Assembly: GCA_903838565.1 (NCBI GenBank)
Contig: CAILZB010000080.1
Span: forward strand, 41,711-105,710
DNA: 64,000 nucleotides
Direction: 5' to 3'
Source of the DNA: an uncultured beta proteobacterium
GTDB taxonomy: Bacteria; Pseudomonadota; Gammaproteobacteria; Burkholderiales; Burkholderiaceae_C
How positions within the stretch are numbered: the stretch's first letter is position 1; each line of letters opens with the position of its first letter. The notes under the pieces are model-generated. The model was given only the letters and a program-made list of their open reading frames with translations, made no database searches and was not told where the DNA came from. Positions 11,029 through 19,147 of this stretch are shown piece after piece. The position numbers and the translations under genes are program-made.

Positions 11029-11044
11029 GACCGAAAAGTAAGAA

Positions 11045-11446
11045 TTACTTCTTGGCAGCAGAAGCAGCAGCAGCGGGAGCAGCAGCCTTGGCAGCCTTGT
11101 CAGCAGCAGCAGGAGCAGCAGCCTTGGCAGCCTTGTCAGCAGCAGGAGCAGCAGCCTTTTCAGCAGCAGCGGCCTTCTTGGCAGCAGCCTTTTCAGCCTT
11201 GGCAGCCTTGGCAGCAGCAGCCTTTTCAGCCTTGGCAGCCTTGGCAGCAGCAGCCTTTTCAGCCTTGGCAGCCTTGTCGGCAGCAGCCTTTTCAGCCTTG
11301 GCATCGGTCTTTGCTTCAGCCTTGGCAGCGGGAGCCGCAGCAGCAGCAGCAGGAGCAGCCTTAGCGGCGGGAGCAGCAGCAGGAGCTTGGGCGAATGCAC
11401 CAGCAGCAAACAGACCAGCGATCAGGGCGGCAAGAATTTTGTTCAT
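11045..11446 (-). CDS. Exported Ala/Lys/Pro-rich low-complexity protein
   Basis: A 133-residue protein with a clear signal peptide (MNKILAALIAGLFAAGAFAQA) and a mature part made almost only of Ala, Lys, Glu and Pro. A KAEKAAAAKAA-type unit of about 11 residues is repeated in the centre. The mature chain resembles the tails of bacterial histone H1-like proteins, but the signal peptide argues for a periplasmic or secreted product rather than a nucleoid protein. At DNA level it is a dense GCAGCAG/GCCTTGGCA repeat field. A ribosome binding site (AGGA) precedes the ATG. Function is unknown; similar proteins are frequent in Comamonadaceae. Confidence 0.75.
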   Translation of the reverse strand: MNKILAALIAGLFAAGAFAQAPAAAPAAKAAPAAAAAAPAAKAEAKTDAKAEKAAADKAAKAEKAAAAKAAKAEKAAAAKAAKAEKAAAKKAAAAEKAAAPAADKAAKAAAPAAADKAAKAAAPAAAASAAKK

Positions 11447-11469
11447 TTGAGAGTCCTAAGATAAAAACG

Positions 11470-11483
11470 ATTTTTCGAAAAAT
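11470..11483. repeat. Perfect 14-bp palindrome in the 5' leader of the Ala/Lys-rich gene
   Basis: ATTTTTCGAAAAAT is its own reverse complement and lies 24-37 bases upstream of the start codon at 11446. It could be an operator or a leader hairpin. Confidence 0.6.
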
Positions 11484-11541
11484 GCCTTCCCAACTTGGGC
11501 AGGTCATCCCGTAACGGGCCCGGTTTACCCCTGGTTGACAC

Positions 11542-11576
11542 AAATCTCGCCTTTTTTTGCAAAAAATGCGAGATTT
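11542..11576. repeat. Near-perfect 35-base inverted repeat
   Basis: Outer arms AAATCTCGC (11542-11550) and GCGAGATTT (11568-11576) are perfect. The inner part is a T-run, GC, then an A-run, again nearly symmetrical. It lies about 100 bases upstream of the Ala/Lys-rich gene. It may be a dimeric-regulator operator or a bidirectional terminator-like structure. Confidence 0.6.
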
Positions 11577-11986
11577 GGTCCTGCGTCGTGACGGGCAGGA
11601 GCAAGATGGCGGCCTCGGACTTTTGCTTGTCCGGCCCGGCGCGCGAACTTTGTGCTCATTCATGGGCTCATCAGGGTACCCTCAGCGCGCACAAAATCAG
11701 CGGCAAAGCCTGGCAGCGTGCCGCATCAGCCGACATTTTGTTGTGTCCTGCGCAAGGTGCGGCGGCACACCGGCCGACAGCGACAAGCCAGGTTTTTGGA
11801 CACCGGCGGTGAGTGACCAAGTGTGAACCCTGCCAACATCGACCGCCAAGTTGGCAGCCTGTGCCGGAACCCGGTCATGAGTGCCGTGCTTTCTCATTGA
11901 GATGTGCCACGCCTTGAAACGCGGCAATGCATCTCCAAGTCACCCTACGAGCCCGAAGCAGCGCCAGCACCGCTAGAATGAAACGC

Positions 11987-12349
11987 ATGGCAAGCCAAAC
12001 ACCGAATCGACCGACAGCGCCCAAGCTCCCGTTACCGCGGCGCGAAGGCGATGGGGCGGCAGTGCTGGAGCGACGACCGCAGAAGGTGAAGCCGCCGCAG
12101 ATGTATCAGGTGGTGGTGCTCAACGACGATTACACGCCGATGGAGTTCGTGGTGCTGGTGATCCAGGAGTATTTCAACAAGGATCGGGCCACCGCGACGC
12201 AGATCATGCTGAAAATCCACTTGGACGGCAAAGGCGTATGCGGCGTGTTCACAAAGGACGTGGCCGCGACCAAGGTGGATCAGGTGTTGGGGGCGGCGCA
12301 ACAGGCCGGGCACCCATTGCAGTGTGTCAGTGAACCCATCGGGCCCTAG
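11987..12349 (+). CDS. clpS: ATP-dependent Clp protease adaptor ClpS
   Basis: A 120-residue adaptor that delivers N-end-rule substrates to ClpAP. The N-terminal tail is flexible and basic/Pro-rich. The conserved core begins at [22 protein letters not shown], where the substrate-pocket segment NDDYTPMEF is intact, and ends with CVSEPI. Start codons at 11927, 11978 and 11987 are in frame; 11987 ([10 protein letters not shown]) gives the usual tail length. clpA follows after 95 bases, the standard arrangement. Confidence 0.95.
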   Translation: MASQTPNRPTAPKLPLPRREGDGAAVLERRPQKVKPPQMYQVVVLNDDYTPMEFVVLVIQEYFNKDRATATQIMLKIHLDGKGVCGVFTKDVAATKVDQVLGAAQQAGHPLQCVSEPIGP

Positions 12350-12444
12350 CCCTTGGGTGTCAAATTTGGGTGGATGCAAGCGGTCGGCGCACGACATCCA
12401 AAAAGTCATTACAGTTTATTACCGCAAGGGACGAGGAAGATTCA

Positions 12445-14781
12445 ATGATTGCCCAAGAACTGGAAGTTAGTTTGCACATGGCGTTTGTCGAAGCCAGGCA
12501 GCGCCGCCATGAGTTCATCACCGTGGAGCACCTGCTGCTGGCGCTGCTGGACAACCCCAGCGCCGCTGAGGTGCTGCGCGCCTGCGCCGCCCAGATCGAT
12601 GATCTGCGCAAGTCGCTGACGAATTTCATCAAGGACAACACGCCCCAGGTGGCGGGTACCGACGATGTCGACACCCAGCCCACGCTGGGGTTCCAGCGCG
12701 TGATCCAGCGTGCCATCATGCACGTGCAGTCCACCGGCAGCGGCAAGAAGGAGGTCACGGGCGCGAATGTGCTGGTGGCCATCTTCGGCGAGAAGGACTC
12801 GCACGCCGTGTATTACCTGCACCAGCAGGGCATCACCCGGCTGGACGTGGTGAACTTCATCGCGCATGGCATTCGCAAGACCGATCCGCCTGAGCCTGCC
12901 AAATCGGGCGAGGCGCCGGCGGAGAGCGAAGAAGGCTCGGAAAAATCGGAAAAGACGTCGCCGCTGGAGCAGTTCACGCAGAATCTGAACCAGATGGCCA
13001 AGGACGGCAAGATCGATCCGCTGATCGGGCGCGAGTATGAAGTCGAGCGCGTGATCCAGATCCTGTGCCGGCGTCGCAAGAACAACCCGTTGCTGGTGGG
13101 CGAAGCCGGTGTCGGCAAGACCGCCATCGCCGAAGGCCTGGCCTGGCGCATCACGCAAAAGGACGTTCCCGAGATCCTGGGCGAGGCGGTCGTGTACTCG
13201 CTGGACATGGGCGCCTTGCTGGCCGGAACCAAGTACCGTGGCGACTTCGAGCAGCGGCTCAAGGGCGTATTGAAGTCGCTCAAGGACCGGCCGAACGCGA
13301 TTCTTTTCATCGACGAAATCCATACGCTGATCGGCGCGGGTGCGGCTTCGGGCGGAACGCTGGACGCGTCCAACCTGCTCAAACCCGCCTTGAGCTCGGG
13401 CCAGATCAAGTGCATCGGCGCCACCACCTTCAGCGAGTACCGTGGCATCTTCGAGAAGGACGCTGCGCTGTCGCGTCGCTTCCAGAAGGTCGACGTGGTC
13501 GAGCCCACGATCGAAGAGACAGTGAGCATTCTGAAGGGCTTGAAGTCCCGCTTTGAGGAGCACCACAGCGTCAAGTACGCCATGGCCGCGCTGCAGGCCG
13601 CGGCCGAGTTGTCGGCGAAATATATCAACGACCGGCATCTGCCCGACAAGGCGATCGACGTCATCGACGAAGCAGGTGCGGCGCAACGTATCCTTCCCGC
13701 CAGCAAGCGCAAGAAGACCATCACCAAGACCGAGGTCGAGGAGATCGTGGCCAAGATCGCCCGCATCCCGTCGGCCAACGTGTCCAACGACGACCGCGGC
13801 AAACTCAAGACGCTGGAGCGCGACTTGAAGAGCGTGGTGTTCGGCCAGGACAAGGCGCTGGACGTGCTGGCCTCTGCGGTGAAGATGGCGCGCTCCGGCC
13901 TGGGTCGCGGCGACAAGCCGATCGGCTCGTTCCTGTTCTCCGGCCCCACCGGCGTGGGCAAGACCGAAGCGGCCAAGCAGTTGGCCTACATCATGGGCAT
14001 CGAGTTGATCCGCTTCGACATGAGTGAGTACATGGAGCGTCATGCCGTGAGCCGATTGATCGGCGCGCCTCCGGGCTATGTCGGTTTCGACCAGGGCGGA
14101 CTGCTGACCGAGGCGGTGACCAAGAAGCCGCACTGCGTGCTGCTGCTGGACGAGATCGAGAAGGCGCACCCGGACATCTACAACGTGCTGCTGCAGGTGA
14201 TGGACCACGGCACGCTCACGGACAACAACGGACGCAAGGCCGATTTCCGCAACGTCATCATCATCATGACGACCAACGCTGGCGCCGAAGCCATGAACAA
14301 GTCGGTCATGGGTTTCACCAACCGGCGCGAGCAGGGTGACGAGATGGCCGACATCAAGCGGCTGTTCACGCCCGAGTTCCGCAACCGGCTCGATGCCACG
14401 GTCAGCTTCAAGGCGCTCGACGAAAACGTCATCCTGCGGGTGGTGGACAAGTTCCTGCTGCAGTTGGAAACCCAGCTCACCGAGAAGAAGGTGGAAGTCA
14501 CCTTCACGGATGACTTGCGCAAGTACCTGGGGAAGAAGGGATTCGACCCGCTCATGGGCGCGCGCCCGATGCAGCGCCTGATCCAGGACACGATCCGTCG
14601 CGCGCTGGCCGACGAGCTGCTGTTCGGTCGCCTCACCGAGGGCGGGCGCCTCAAGGTCGACGTGAAACTCAGCACCGACGACCAGGGCGTGGAGACCGGC
14701 GAAGTGGTGCTGGACATCCAGCCGCTGCCAAAGAAAGAGGGCAGGGCCAAACCCGAGCCCGAGGAAGCGACCGCGGGTTAA
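12445..14781 (+). CDS. clpA: ATP-dependent Clp protease ATPase subunit ClpA
   Basis: A 778-residue AAA+ unfoldase that feeds substrates into ClpP. The N-domain ([24 protein letters not shown]) binds ClpS. The D1 ring has Walker [16 protein letters not shown] and Walker [15 protein letters not shown]. The D2 ring has Walker [16 protein letters not shown] and Walker [13 protein letters not shown]. The ATG at 12445 follows a GAGGAAGA ribosome binding site. A charged linker ([14 protein letters not shown]) joins N-domain and D1. Length and motifs match ClpA rather than ClpB, as there is no middle coiled coil. Confidence 0.97.
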   Translation: MIAQELEVSLHMAFVEARQRRHEFITVEHLLLALLDNPSAAEVLRACAAQIDDLRKSLTNFIKDNTPQVAGTDDVDTQPTLGFQRVIQRAIMHVQSTGSGKKEVTGANVLVAIFGEKDSHAVYYLHQQGITRLDVVNFIAHGIRKTDPPEPAKSGEAPAESEEGSEKSEKTSPLEQFTQNLNQMAKDGKIDPLIGREYEVERVIQILCRRRKNNPLLVGEAGVGKTAIAEGLAWRITQKDVPEILGEAVVYSLDMGALLAGTKYRGDFEQRLKGVLKSLKDRPNAILFIDEIHTLIGAGAASGGTLDASNLLKPALSSGQIKCIGATTFSEYRGIFEKDAALSRRFQKVDVVEPTIEETVSILKGLKSRFEEHHSVKYAMAALQAAAELSAKYINDRHLPDKAIDVIDEAGAAQRILPASKRKKTITKTEVEEIVAKIARIPSANVSNDDRGKLKTLERDLKSVVFGQDKALDVLASAVKMARSGLGRGDKPIGSFLFSGPTGVGKTEAAKQLAYIMGIELIRFDMSEYMERHAVSRLIGAPPGYVGFDQGGLLTEAVTKKPHCVLLLDEIEKAHPDIYNVLLQVMDHGTLTDNNGRKADFRNVIIIMTTNAGAEAMNKSVMGFTNRREQGDEMADIKRLFTPEFRNRLDATVSFKALDENVILRVVDKFLLQLETQLTEKKVEVTFTDDLRKYLGKKGFDPLMGARPMQRLIQDTIRRALADELLFGRLTEGGRLKVDVKLSTDDQGVETGEVVLDIQPLPKKEGRAKPEPEEATAG

Positions 14782-14793
14782 GCGCGTCGTCGC

Positions 14794-16494
14794 CTACCAG
14801 TTGCCCGAGGACTCGGGCAGGGGCGTGCTGACCCGAAGCACCACGCCCGCTGGCGGGCGGCCCTGGGATTCCCCCGAGGCAAGGCGCGAACGTGCAACGC
14901 CAAGGCTTTCGCCCAGGGATTTCAATCTGCCCTGGTATTGCGCAGCCTGCGTCAGCGCGGGCCCATGGCGCTGGAGCAACTGACCCGCCGTATCCAGCAT
15001 GCGCGCGTTCAGGTGCTCGGCGGCAAAGTCCAGGAAGCGTTCAATCGCGCCGCGGTGATCTCCAAGCAGTTGCAGCTTCATGGCCTGTTCGGACAACTGC
15101 AGCAAATGATCGTTGCTGCGCTGGATGATTTGTGCAAACGGCTCATGCGCTTTGGCCGCTGCGGCCAGCAGTGCACAGGTGGCGTCGCTGGTGCAAAAGC
15201 GCTGGCCCAGCTGCTGGATCCGGCTGTCTGCATGCTCAAGGTGGGCCCCGGCGCTGGCCAGCAGCGCGAACAGGCCGAGCAGATTGCAGGCCAGATCGAA
15301 GTCGAAATCCGCCTCGCCCAGCGCCTCAGCCAGATCCTGCGCCGCCGCCATGGCGGCCTGCGGCGAGGGCTGCTGCAGCAGCGCCAAGCCTTCGATCAGC
15401 CGGTCGACCCGACGCAGGCGCACGATGGCGGGCGACTTGCGCAGCAGGGTTTGCGCAAAATCCCGGCAGCGCTGCACGCCGTGCCAGTTCTCCTGGCCTG
15501 CGCGCAGCAGCGCCAGCAGCGCCAGGGTCTGGAAATCAAAAGAACGCGATTCCTGCCCCAAAAGCGTGGCTTGATCGAGCAGCAGTTCCGCCTCGGCTGC
15601 GTCGCCCAGGTAGTACGCCAGCTTGCCCAGCCGTTGCAGGCGGGCGATGGACGAAGGCGTCAGGACACTGGCCCGGCGGTAGCTGCCCATCGCCTGTTCC
15701 AATTGACCCAGCTTGAGCTGTGCTCGCCCCAGCACGTCGAAGGCGTCGGCAAAATCCGGCTGGTCCTGGGTCAATTCCAGCAGGGCCGCCGTGCCTTTGA
15801 CAAACTCCCCCCCGGACAACAGCGCCCTGGCCACGCCAGCGCGAGCCCAGGACTCACCCGTGGCGGTCACGACCGATCGATAAAGCGCACCCGCCTGCTC
15901 GAACTGCGCCGTGCGCAGCAACAACTCGGCGCCAAGGCGTGCGCTGTAGAGCCAGTAGACACCCCTGGATTCGTAGCGCAGCTGGCACAGCGAGATCGCC
16001 TGCGCCAGCTGCTGCTGTTCCAGCGCATCGAAGATGGGGGCCAACTCCTGCTTGCGCCGGCGCGCGGCCAGCAGCCGCTGCACCAGGTTGGCGGCCGAAT
16101 GCGGCTTGAGCAGGTAGCCGTCCAGAGCCGACTCTGCCGCCTGCTCCACCTTGGTGAAGGAGGCGTCCCCCGTCACCATGATGAAGACCGTGGCGAAGGG
16201 CAGCAGGGCGTCGCGCTGCAATCCTTCCAGCAGTTCCTGACCCGTGGGCGAATCGGCGCCGAAGTACTGGGCACACAGGATCACGTCAAAACGGCGTGTC
16301 TCGATCAGTTCGCGCGCAGGCTGAATCCTGCTGTGCTGCACGATCTCCGCGAAGCCAAATTCCCGCAGCTGTCGCGCCAGCACCGAGCGGCTGGTGTTGT
16401 CACCGTCGGCGATCAGCGCGCTGCAGCCGGCAAGCTCCGGTTCAAAATGAAGCGACTGCTTGCCTCCGGTGGGTTTGAGTGCGAGCGATTCCAT
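14794..16494 (-). CDS. Receiver-like/TPR protein (response-regulator fold)
   Basis: A 566-residue cytoplasmic protein. Residues about 22-145 form a CheY-like receiver: acidic pair ADGD at 29-32, Thr in VFIMVTGDASF, and Lys in GYLLKPHSA. The expected phospho-acceptor Asp after strand 3 is replaced by Ala75 (FDVILCAQYFG), so phosphorylation is doubtful. The rest is TPR-like helical repeats (FADAFDVLGRAQLKLGQLEQAMGSYRRA and others). No output DNA-binding domain is seen, so a scaffold role is more likely than gene regulation. I chose the ATG at 16494 because the receiver fold begins soon after; an upstream extension to 16707 has no domain character. Confidence 0.8.
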   Translation of the reverse strand: MESLALKPTGGKQSLHFEPELAGCSALIADGDNTSRSVLARQLREFGFAEIVQHSRIQPARELIETRRFDVILCAQYFGADSPTGQELLEGLQRDALLPFATVFIMVTGDASFTKVEQAAESALDGYLLKPHSAANLVQRLLAARRRKQELAPIFDALEQQQLAQAISLCQLRYESRGVYWLYSARLGAELLLRTAQFEQAGALYRSVVTATGESWARAGVARALLSGGEFVKGTAALLELTQDQPDFADAFDVLGRAQLKLGQLEQAMGSYRRASVLTPSSIARLQRLGKLAYYLGDAAEAELLLDQATLLGQESRSFDFQTLALLALLRAGQENWHGVQRCRDFAQTLLRKSPAIVRLRRVDRLIEGLALLQQPSPQAAMAAAQDLAEALGEADFDFDLACNLLGLFALLASAGAHLEHADSRIQQLGQRFCTSDATCALLAAAAKAHEPFAQIIQRSNDHLLQLSEQAMKLQLLGDHRGAIERFLDFAAEHLNARMLDTAGQLLQRHGPALTQAAQYQGRLKSLGESLGVARSRLASGESQGRPPAGVVLRVSTPLPESSGNW

Positions 16495-16728
16495 CAGAGG
16501 ACTTTTATCACAGGCAGCTTGCCAGGGTGTGGGTTTGCGTGCCGTTTTCGCATCGAAAGGTATCCGCAGCGGCGACGCCGGAGCATGGAAAGAGCACTCC
16601 AGTCCGACGCCGTTTCTTCGGGTAAACCGCAGGTGCCGGGCCCGTAGAATCCGAATCGAGCGGTGCATACTTGCACAGCCAAATTTCCTCTCACCCCCGC
16701 ACGTCACGCGCCTTCAGGAGTCGTTTTC

Positions 16729-18093
16729 ATGAGTCTTCAGACCAAGTATTTGCTGGAAGAAAACCAGATGCCCAAGTTCTGGTACAACATTCAGGCTGAC
16801 CTGCCCAAGCCCGCGCCGGCGGTGCTGCATCCCGGCACCCTGCAGCCTGTGGGCCCGGACGACCTGGCGCCGCTGTTCCCGATGGAACTCATCATGCAGG
16901 AGGTCAGCACCCAGCGCGAAATCGAAATTCCCGAGCCGGTGCGCGACGTCTATCGCGCCTGGCGCCCGGCGCCGCTGTACCGCGCGCACCGCCTGGAAAA
17001 GGCGCTGGGTACCCCGGCGAAAATCTTTTACAAATACGAGGGTGTCAGTCCCGCCGGCAGCCACAAGCCCAACACCGCCGTGCCGCAGGCTTTTTACAAC
17101 AAGGAAGCGGGCGTGAAGCGCCTGGTGACTGAGACTGGCGCCGGGCAGTGGGGCACGTCCCTGGCCTTTGCCGGTTCGCTGTTCGGTCTCGAGATCGAAG
17201 TGTTCCAGGTGCGCGTGTCCTACGACCAGAAACCGTATCGCCGTGCCGTGATGGAGACCTATGGCGCGCGCTGCGTCGCCTCTCCCTCCAACGAAACCGT
17301 GTTCGGTCGATCCGTGCTGGCGAAGAATCCGAATCACCCCGGCAGTCTGGGCATTGCCATCTCGGAAGCGGTGGAACTGGCGGTGCAGCGCGAAGACACC
17401 AAGTACGCGCTGGGCTCGGTACTGAACCATGTGCTGCTGCACCAGACCATCATTGGCCTGGAGGCGATGGAGCAGATGCAGATGGCCGACGCCTGGCCCG
17501 ACGTGGTGGTGGGCTGCACCGGTGGCGGCTCCAATTTCGCCGGCATCGCCTTTCCGTTCATCGGACACGCGCTGCGCGGCGGCAAGAAGTCGCGCATCGT
17601 GGCCGTGGAACCGGCGGCCTGCCCGTCGCTGACTCGCGGCAAATACGCCTATGACTTTGGCGACACCGGACGCATGACACCGCTGACCAAGATGCACACC
17701 CTGGGCAGCCAGTTCACGCCGCCGGGTTTTCACGCAGGCGGCCTGCGCTACCACGGCATGGCGCCGCTGGTGTCACATTGCAAGGAGCTGGGCCTGCTCG
17801 AAGCCGTGGCCTACAACCAGGTCGAGTGCTTCGAAGCCGGCGTGCTGTTTGCGCGGCACGAAGGCATCGTGCCGGCGCCCGAAGCCAATCACGCGGTCAA
17901 GGGGGCGATTGCCGAAGCGCTGCGCTGCAAGCGCGAGGGCAAGGCAGAAACCATTCTGTTCAACCTGTGCGGCCACGGCCACTTCGACATGACGGCGTAC
18001 CAGAAGTACTTCGCCGGCGAGCTGACCGACGAGCACTACGACGAGAGCGAGTTGGCCATGGCCCTTGCAGGCTTGCCCAGCGTCCGGGCTTGA
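16729..18093 (+). CDS. TrpB2-type tryptophan synthase beta-like protein
   Basis: A 454-residue PLP enzyme of the TrpB2 subgroup. The PLP lysine lies in KYEGVSPAGSHKPNTAVPQAFYN, the phosphate-binding glycine loop in CTGGGSNFAGIAFPF, and the C-terminal segment in LFNLCGHGHFDMTAYQKYF. The subgroup synthesises tryptophan from indole and serine, probably without TrpA, and acts as indole salvage in some organisms. There is no trpA or other trp gene nearby. The ATG at 16729 has an AGGAG ribosome binding site eight bases upstream, better than the in-frame ATG at 16663. It is convergent with serB. Confidence 0.92.
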   Translation: MSLQTKYLLEENQMPKFWYNIQADLPKPAPAVLHPGTLQPVGPDDLAPLFPMELIMQEVSTQREIEIPEPVRDVYRAWRPAPLYRAHRLEKALGTPAKIFYKYEGVSPAGSHKPNTAVPQAFYNKEAGVKRLVTETGAGQWGTSLAFAGSLFGLEIEVFQVRVSYDQKPYRRAVMETYGARCVASPSNETVFGRSVLAKNPNHPGSLGIAISEAVELAVQREDTKYALGSVLNHVLLHQTIIGLEAMEQMQMADAWPDVVVGCTGGGSNFAGIAFPFIGHALRGGKKSRIVAVEPAACPSLTRGKYAYDFGDTGRMTPLTKMHTLGSQFTPPGFHAGGLRYHGMAPLVSHCKELGLLEAVAYNQVECFEAGVLFARHEGIVPAPEANHAVKGAIAEALRCKREGKAETILFNLCGHGHFDMTAYQKYFAGELTDEHYDESELAMALAGLPSVRA

Positions 18094-18156
18094 GTAGACC
18101 CCCACGCTTGTCACTGCCCCGCCGGACTCGTCAGAGTCGGGCGCAGGTACTGCGCT

Positions 18157-18276
18157 GGACGAGATGGTGCCAAAGGCATCATCCCTTCGTCCCGTCCATT
18201 CCTGCGCAGGCAGGAATGTAGCCGCGGGACTCAGCCCCGAGGGGGCTGCCTTGCTTGGGGCGACGCTGCGCAGCGT
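18157..18276. repeat. Cluster of small palindromes between convergent trpB2 and serB
   Basis: Three structures follow one another: a 9-bp stem (CATTCCTGC, 18197-18205, with 18210-18218), CAGCCCC/GGGGCTG at 18232-18248, and the 14-bp palindrome ACGCTGCGCAGCGT at 18263-18276. The first looks like a REP-type dispersed element of the kind common in Burkholderiales. The cluster may end transcription from both sides. Confidence 0.55.
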
Positions 18277-18376
18277 TGTGCGCGAAGCTATACAGCGAAG
18301 CAGCGTCATTGCCGCCCTTCGCCTGGTTCGTTTCACAGACCGACGGCTTCGGGCGGCCCGGCGCTGCGGCTCCCGT

Positions 18377-19093
18377 CTACCTGTAGGCGACGGATGGCAC
18401 AGTAACTTCGAGCAGGCGGTTCAGTCCGCCGCTGTCGATGCAGACGTTGGCGAATTCGCGCACCTTGGGTTTGGCGCGGTAGGCCACCGACAGGCCTGCG
18501 AGCTGCATCATCTCCAGATCGTTGGCGCCGTCGCCCACGGCAATCACCTGCTCGTGCGAGCAGCCCAGCTGACGGCAGACGTCGGCCACGGTGTCGCGCT
18601 TGGCCTGCGCGTCGATGACGGGTCCGAGGACCCGGCCCGTGAGCCGGTCATCCACTATTTCAAGTTCGTTGGAACGCACATAGTCCAGACCCAGGCGGGG
18701 CTTGAGCCGATCGGTGAAATAGGTGAAACCGCCCGACACCAGCAGGATCTTCAGGCCGTCCCAGCGTGCATAGGCCAGCAGCTGCAACGCGCCCGGGTTC
18801 AGCCGCAGGCGGTGCTCATAGACGCGCTGCAGCACCGACACCGGAGTGCCCTCCAGCAGCGACAAGCGCCGAGCCAGGCTCTCCTTGAAACTCTTGATTT
18901 CGCCGCGCATCGCGGCTTCGGTGATCGCCGCCACGGCCGGCCCCTTCCCCACCACGTCGGCGATCTCGTCGATGCACTCGATGTCGATCAGCGTGGAGTC
19001 CATGTCGAACGCGATCAGCCTGAAGTCGCGCAGGCGCAGATGCGGGGCAATGCCTTGAATCACGAGACCGGGCGAGAGGGCGGTGGATTTCAT
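18377..19093 (-). CDS. serB: Phosphoserine phosphatase
   Basis: A 238-residue HAD-superfamily phosphatase carrying out the last step of serine synthesis. Motif I AFDMDSTLID (nucleophile Asp), motif II LLVSGGFTYF (Ser), motif III Lys in AQAKRDTV, and motif IV AVGDGANDLEMM are all present. It lacks the N-terminal ACT domain of longer SerB proteins, so it is close to the minimal form. It follows mfd on the minus strand with a 54-base gap and may be co-transcribed. Confidence 0.95.
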   Translation of the reverse strand: MKSTALSPGLVIQGIAPHLRLRDFRLIAFDMDSTLIDIECIDEIADVVGKGPAVAAITEAAMRGEIKSFKESLARRLSLLEGTPVSVLQRVYEHRLRLNPGALQLLAYARWDGLKILLVSGGFTYFTDRLKPRLGLDYVRSNELEIVDDRLTGRVLGPVIDAQAKRDTVADVCRQLGCSHEQVIAVGDGANDLEMMQLAGLSVAYRAKPKVREFANVCIDSGGLNRLLEVTVPSVAYR

Positions 19094-19147
19094 TCGATGT
19101 ATTGTTCTATCGAGGTCGATTATCGTGGTTACGCGCAGGCGCGGGCC

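Larger units (their letters stand above)
11447..11986. other. Long intergenic region with two palindromes
   Basis: These 540 bases separate the Ala/Lys-rich gene (-) and clpS (+) and hold no gene I can support; short open frames here are Arg/Ser/Ala-rich and lack ribosome binding sites. Two palindromes are present, at 11470-11483 and 11542-11576, and they probably belong to the leader or promoter of the minus-strand gene. Some neighbours of this family have a cold-shock gene before clpS; I see none here. Confidence 0.5.

Noticed and set aside
11045..11446. Dense short DNA repeats resembling a repeat array
   Set aside because: The repeats are codon-level (Ala/Lys/Glu units) in one open frame; there are no uniform spacers, so it is not CRISPR.
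12442..14208. 588-codon frame on the minus strand inside clpA
   Set aside because: Antisense shadow of clpA; His/Gln/Arg-rich composition.
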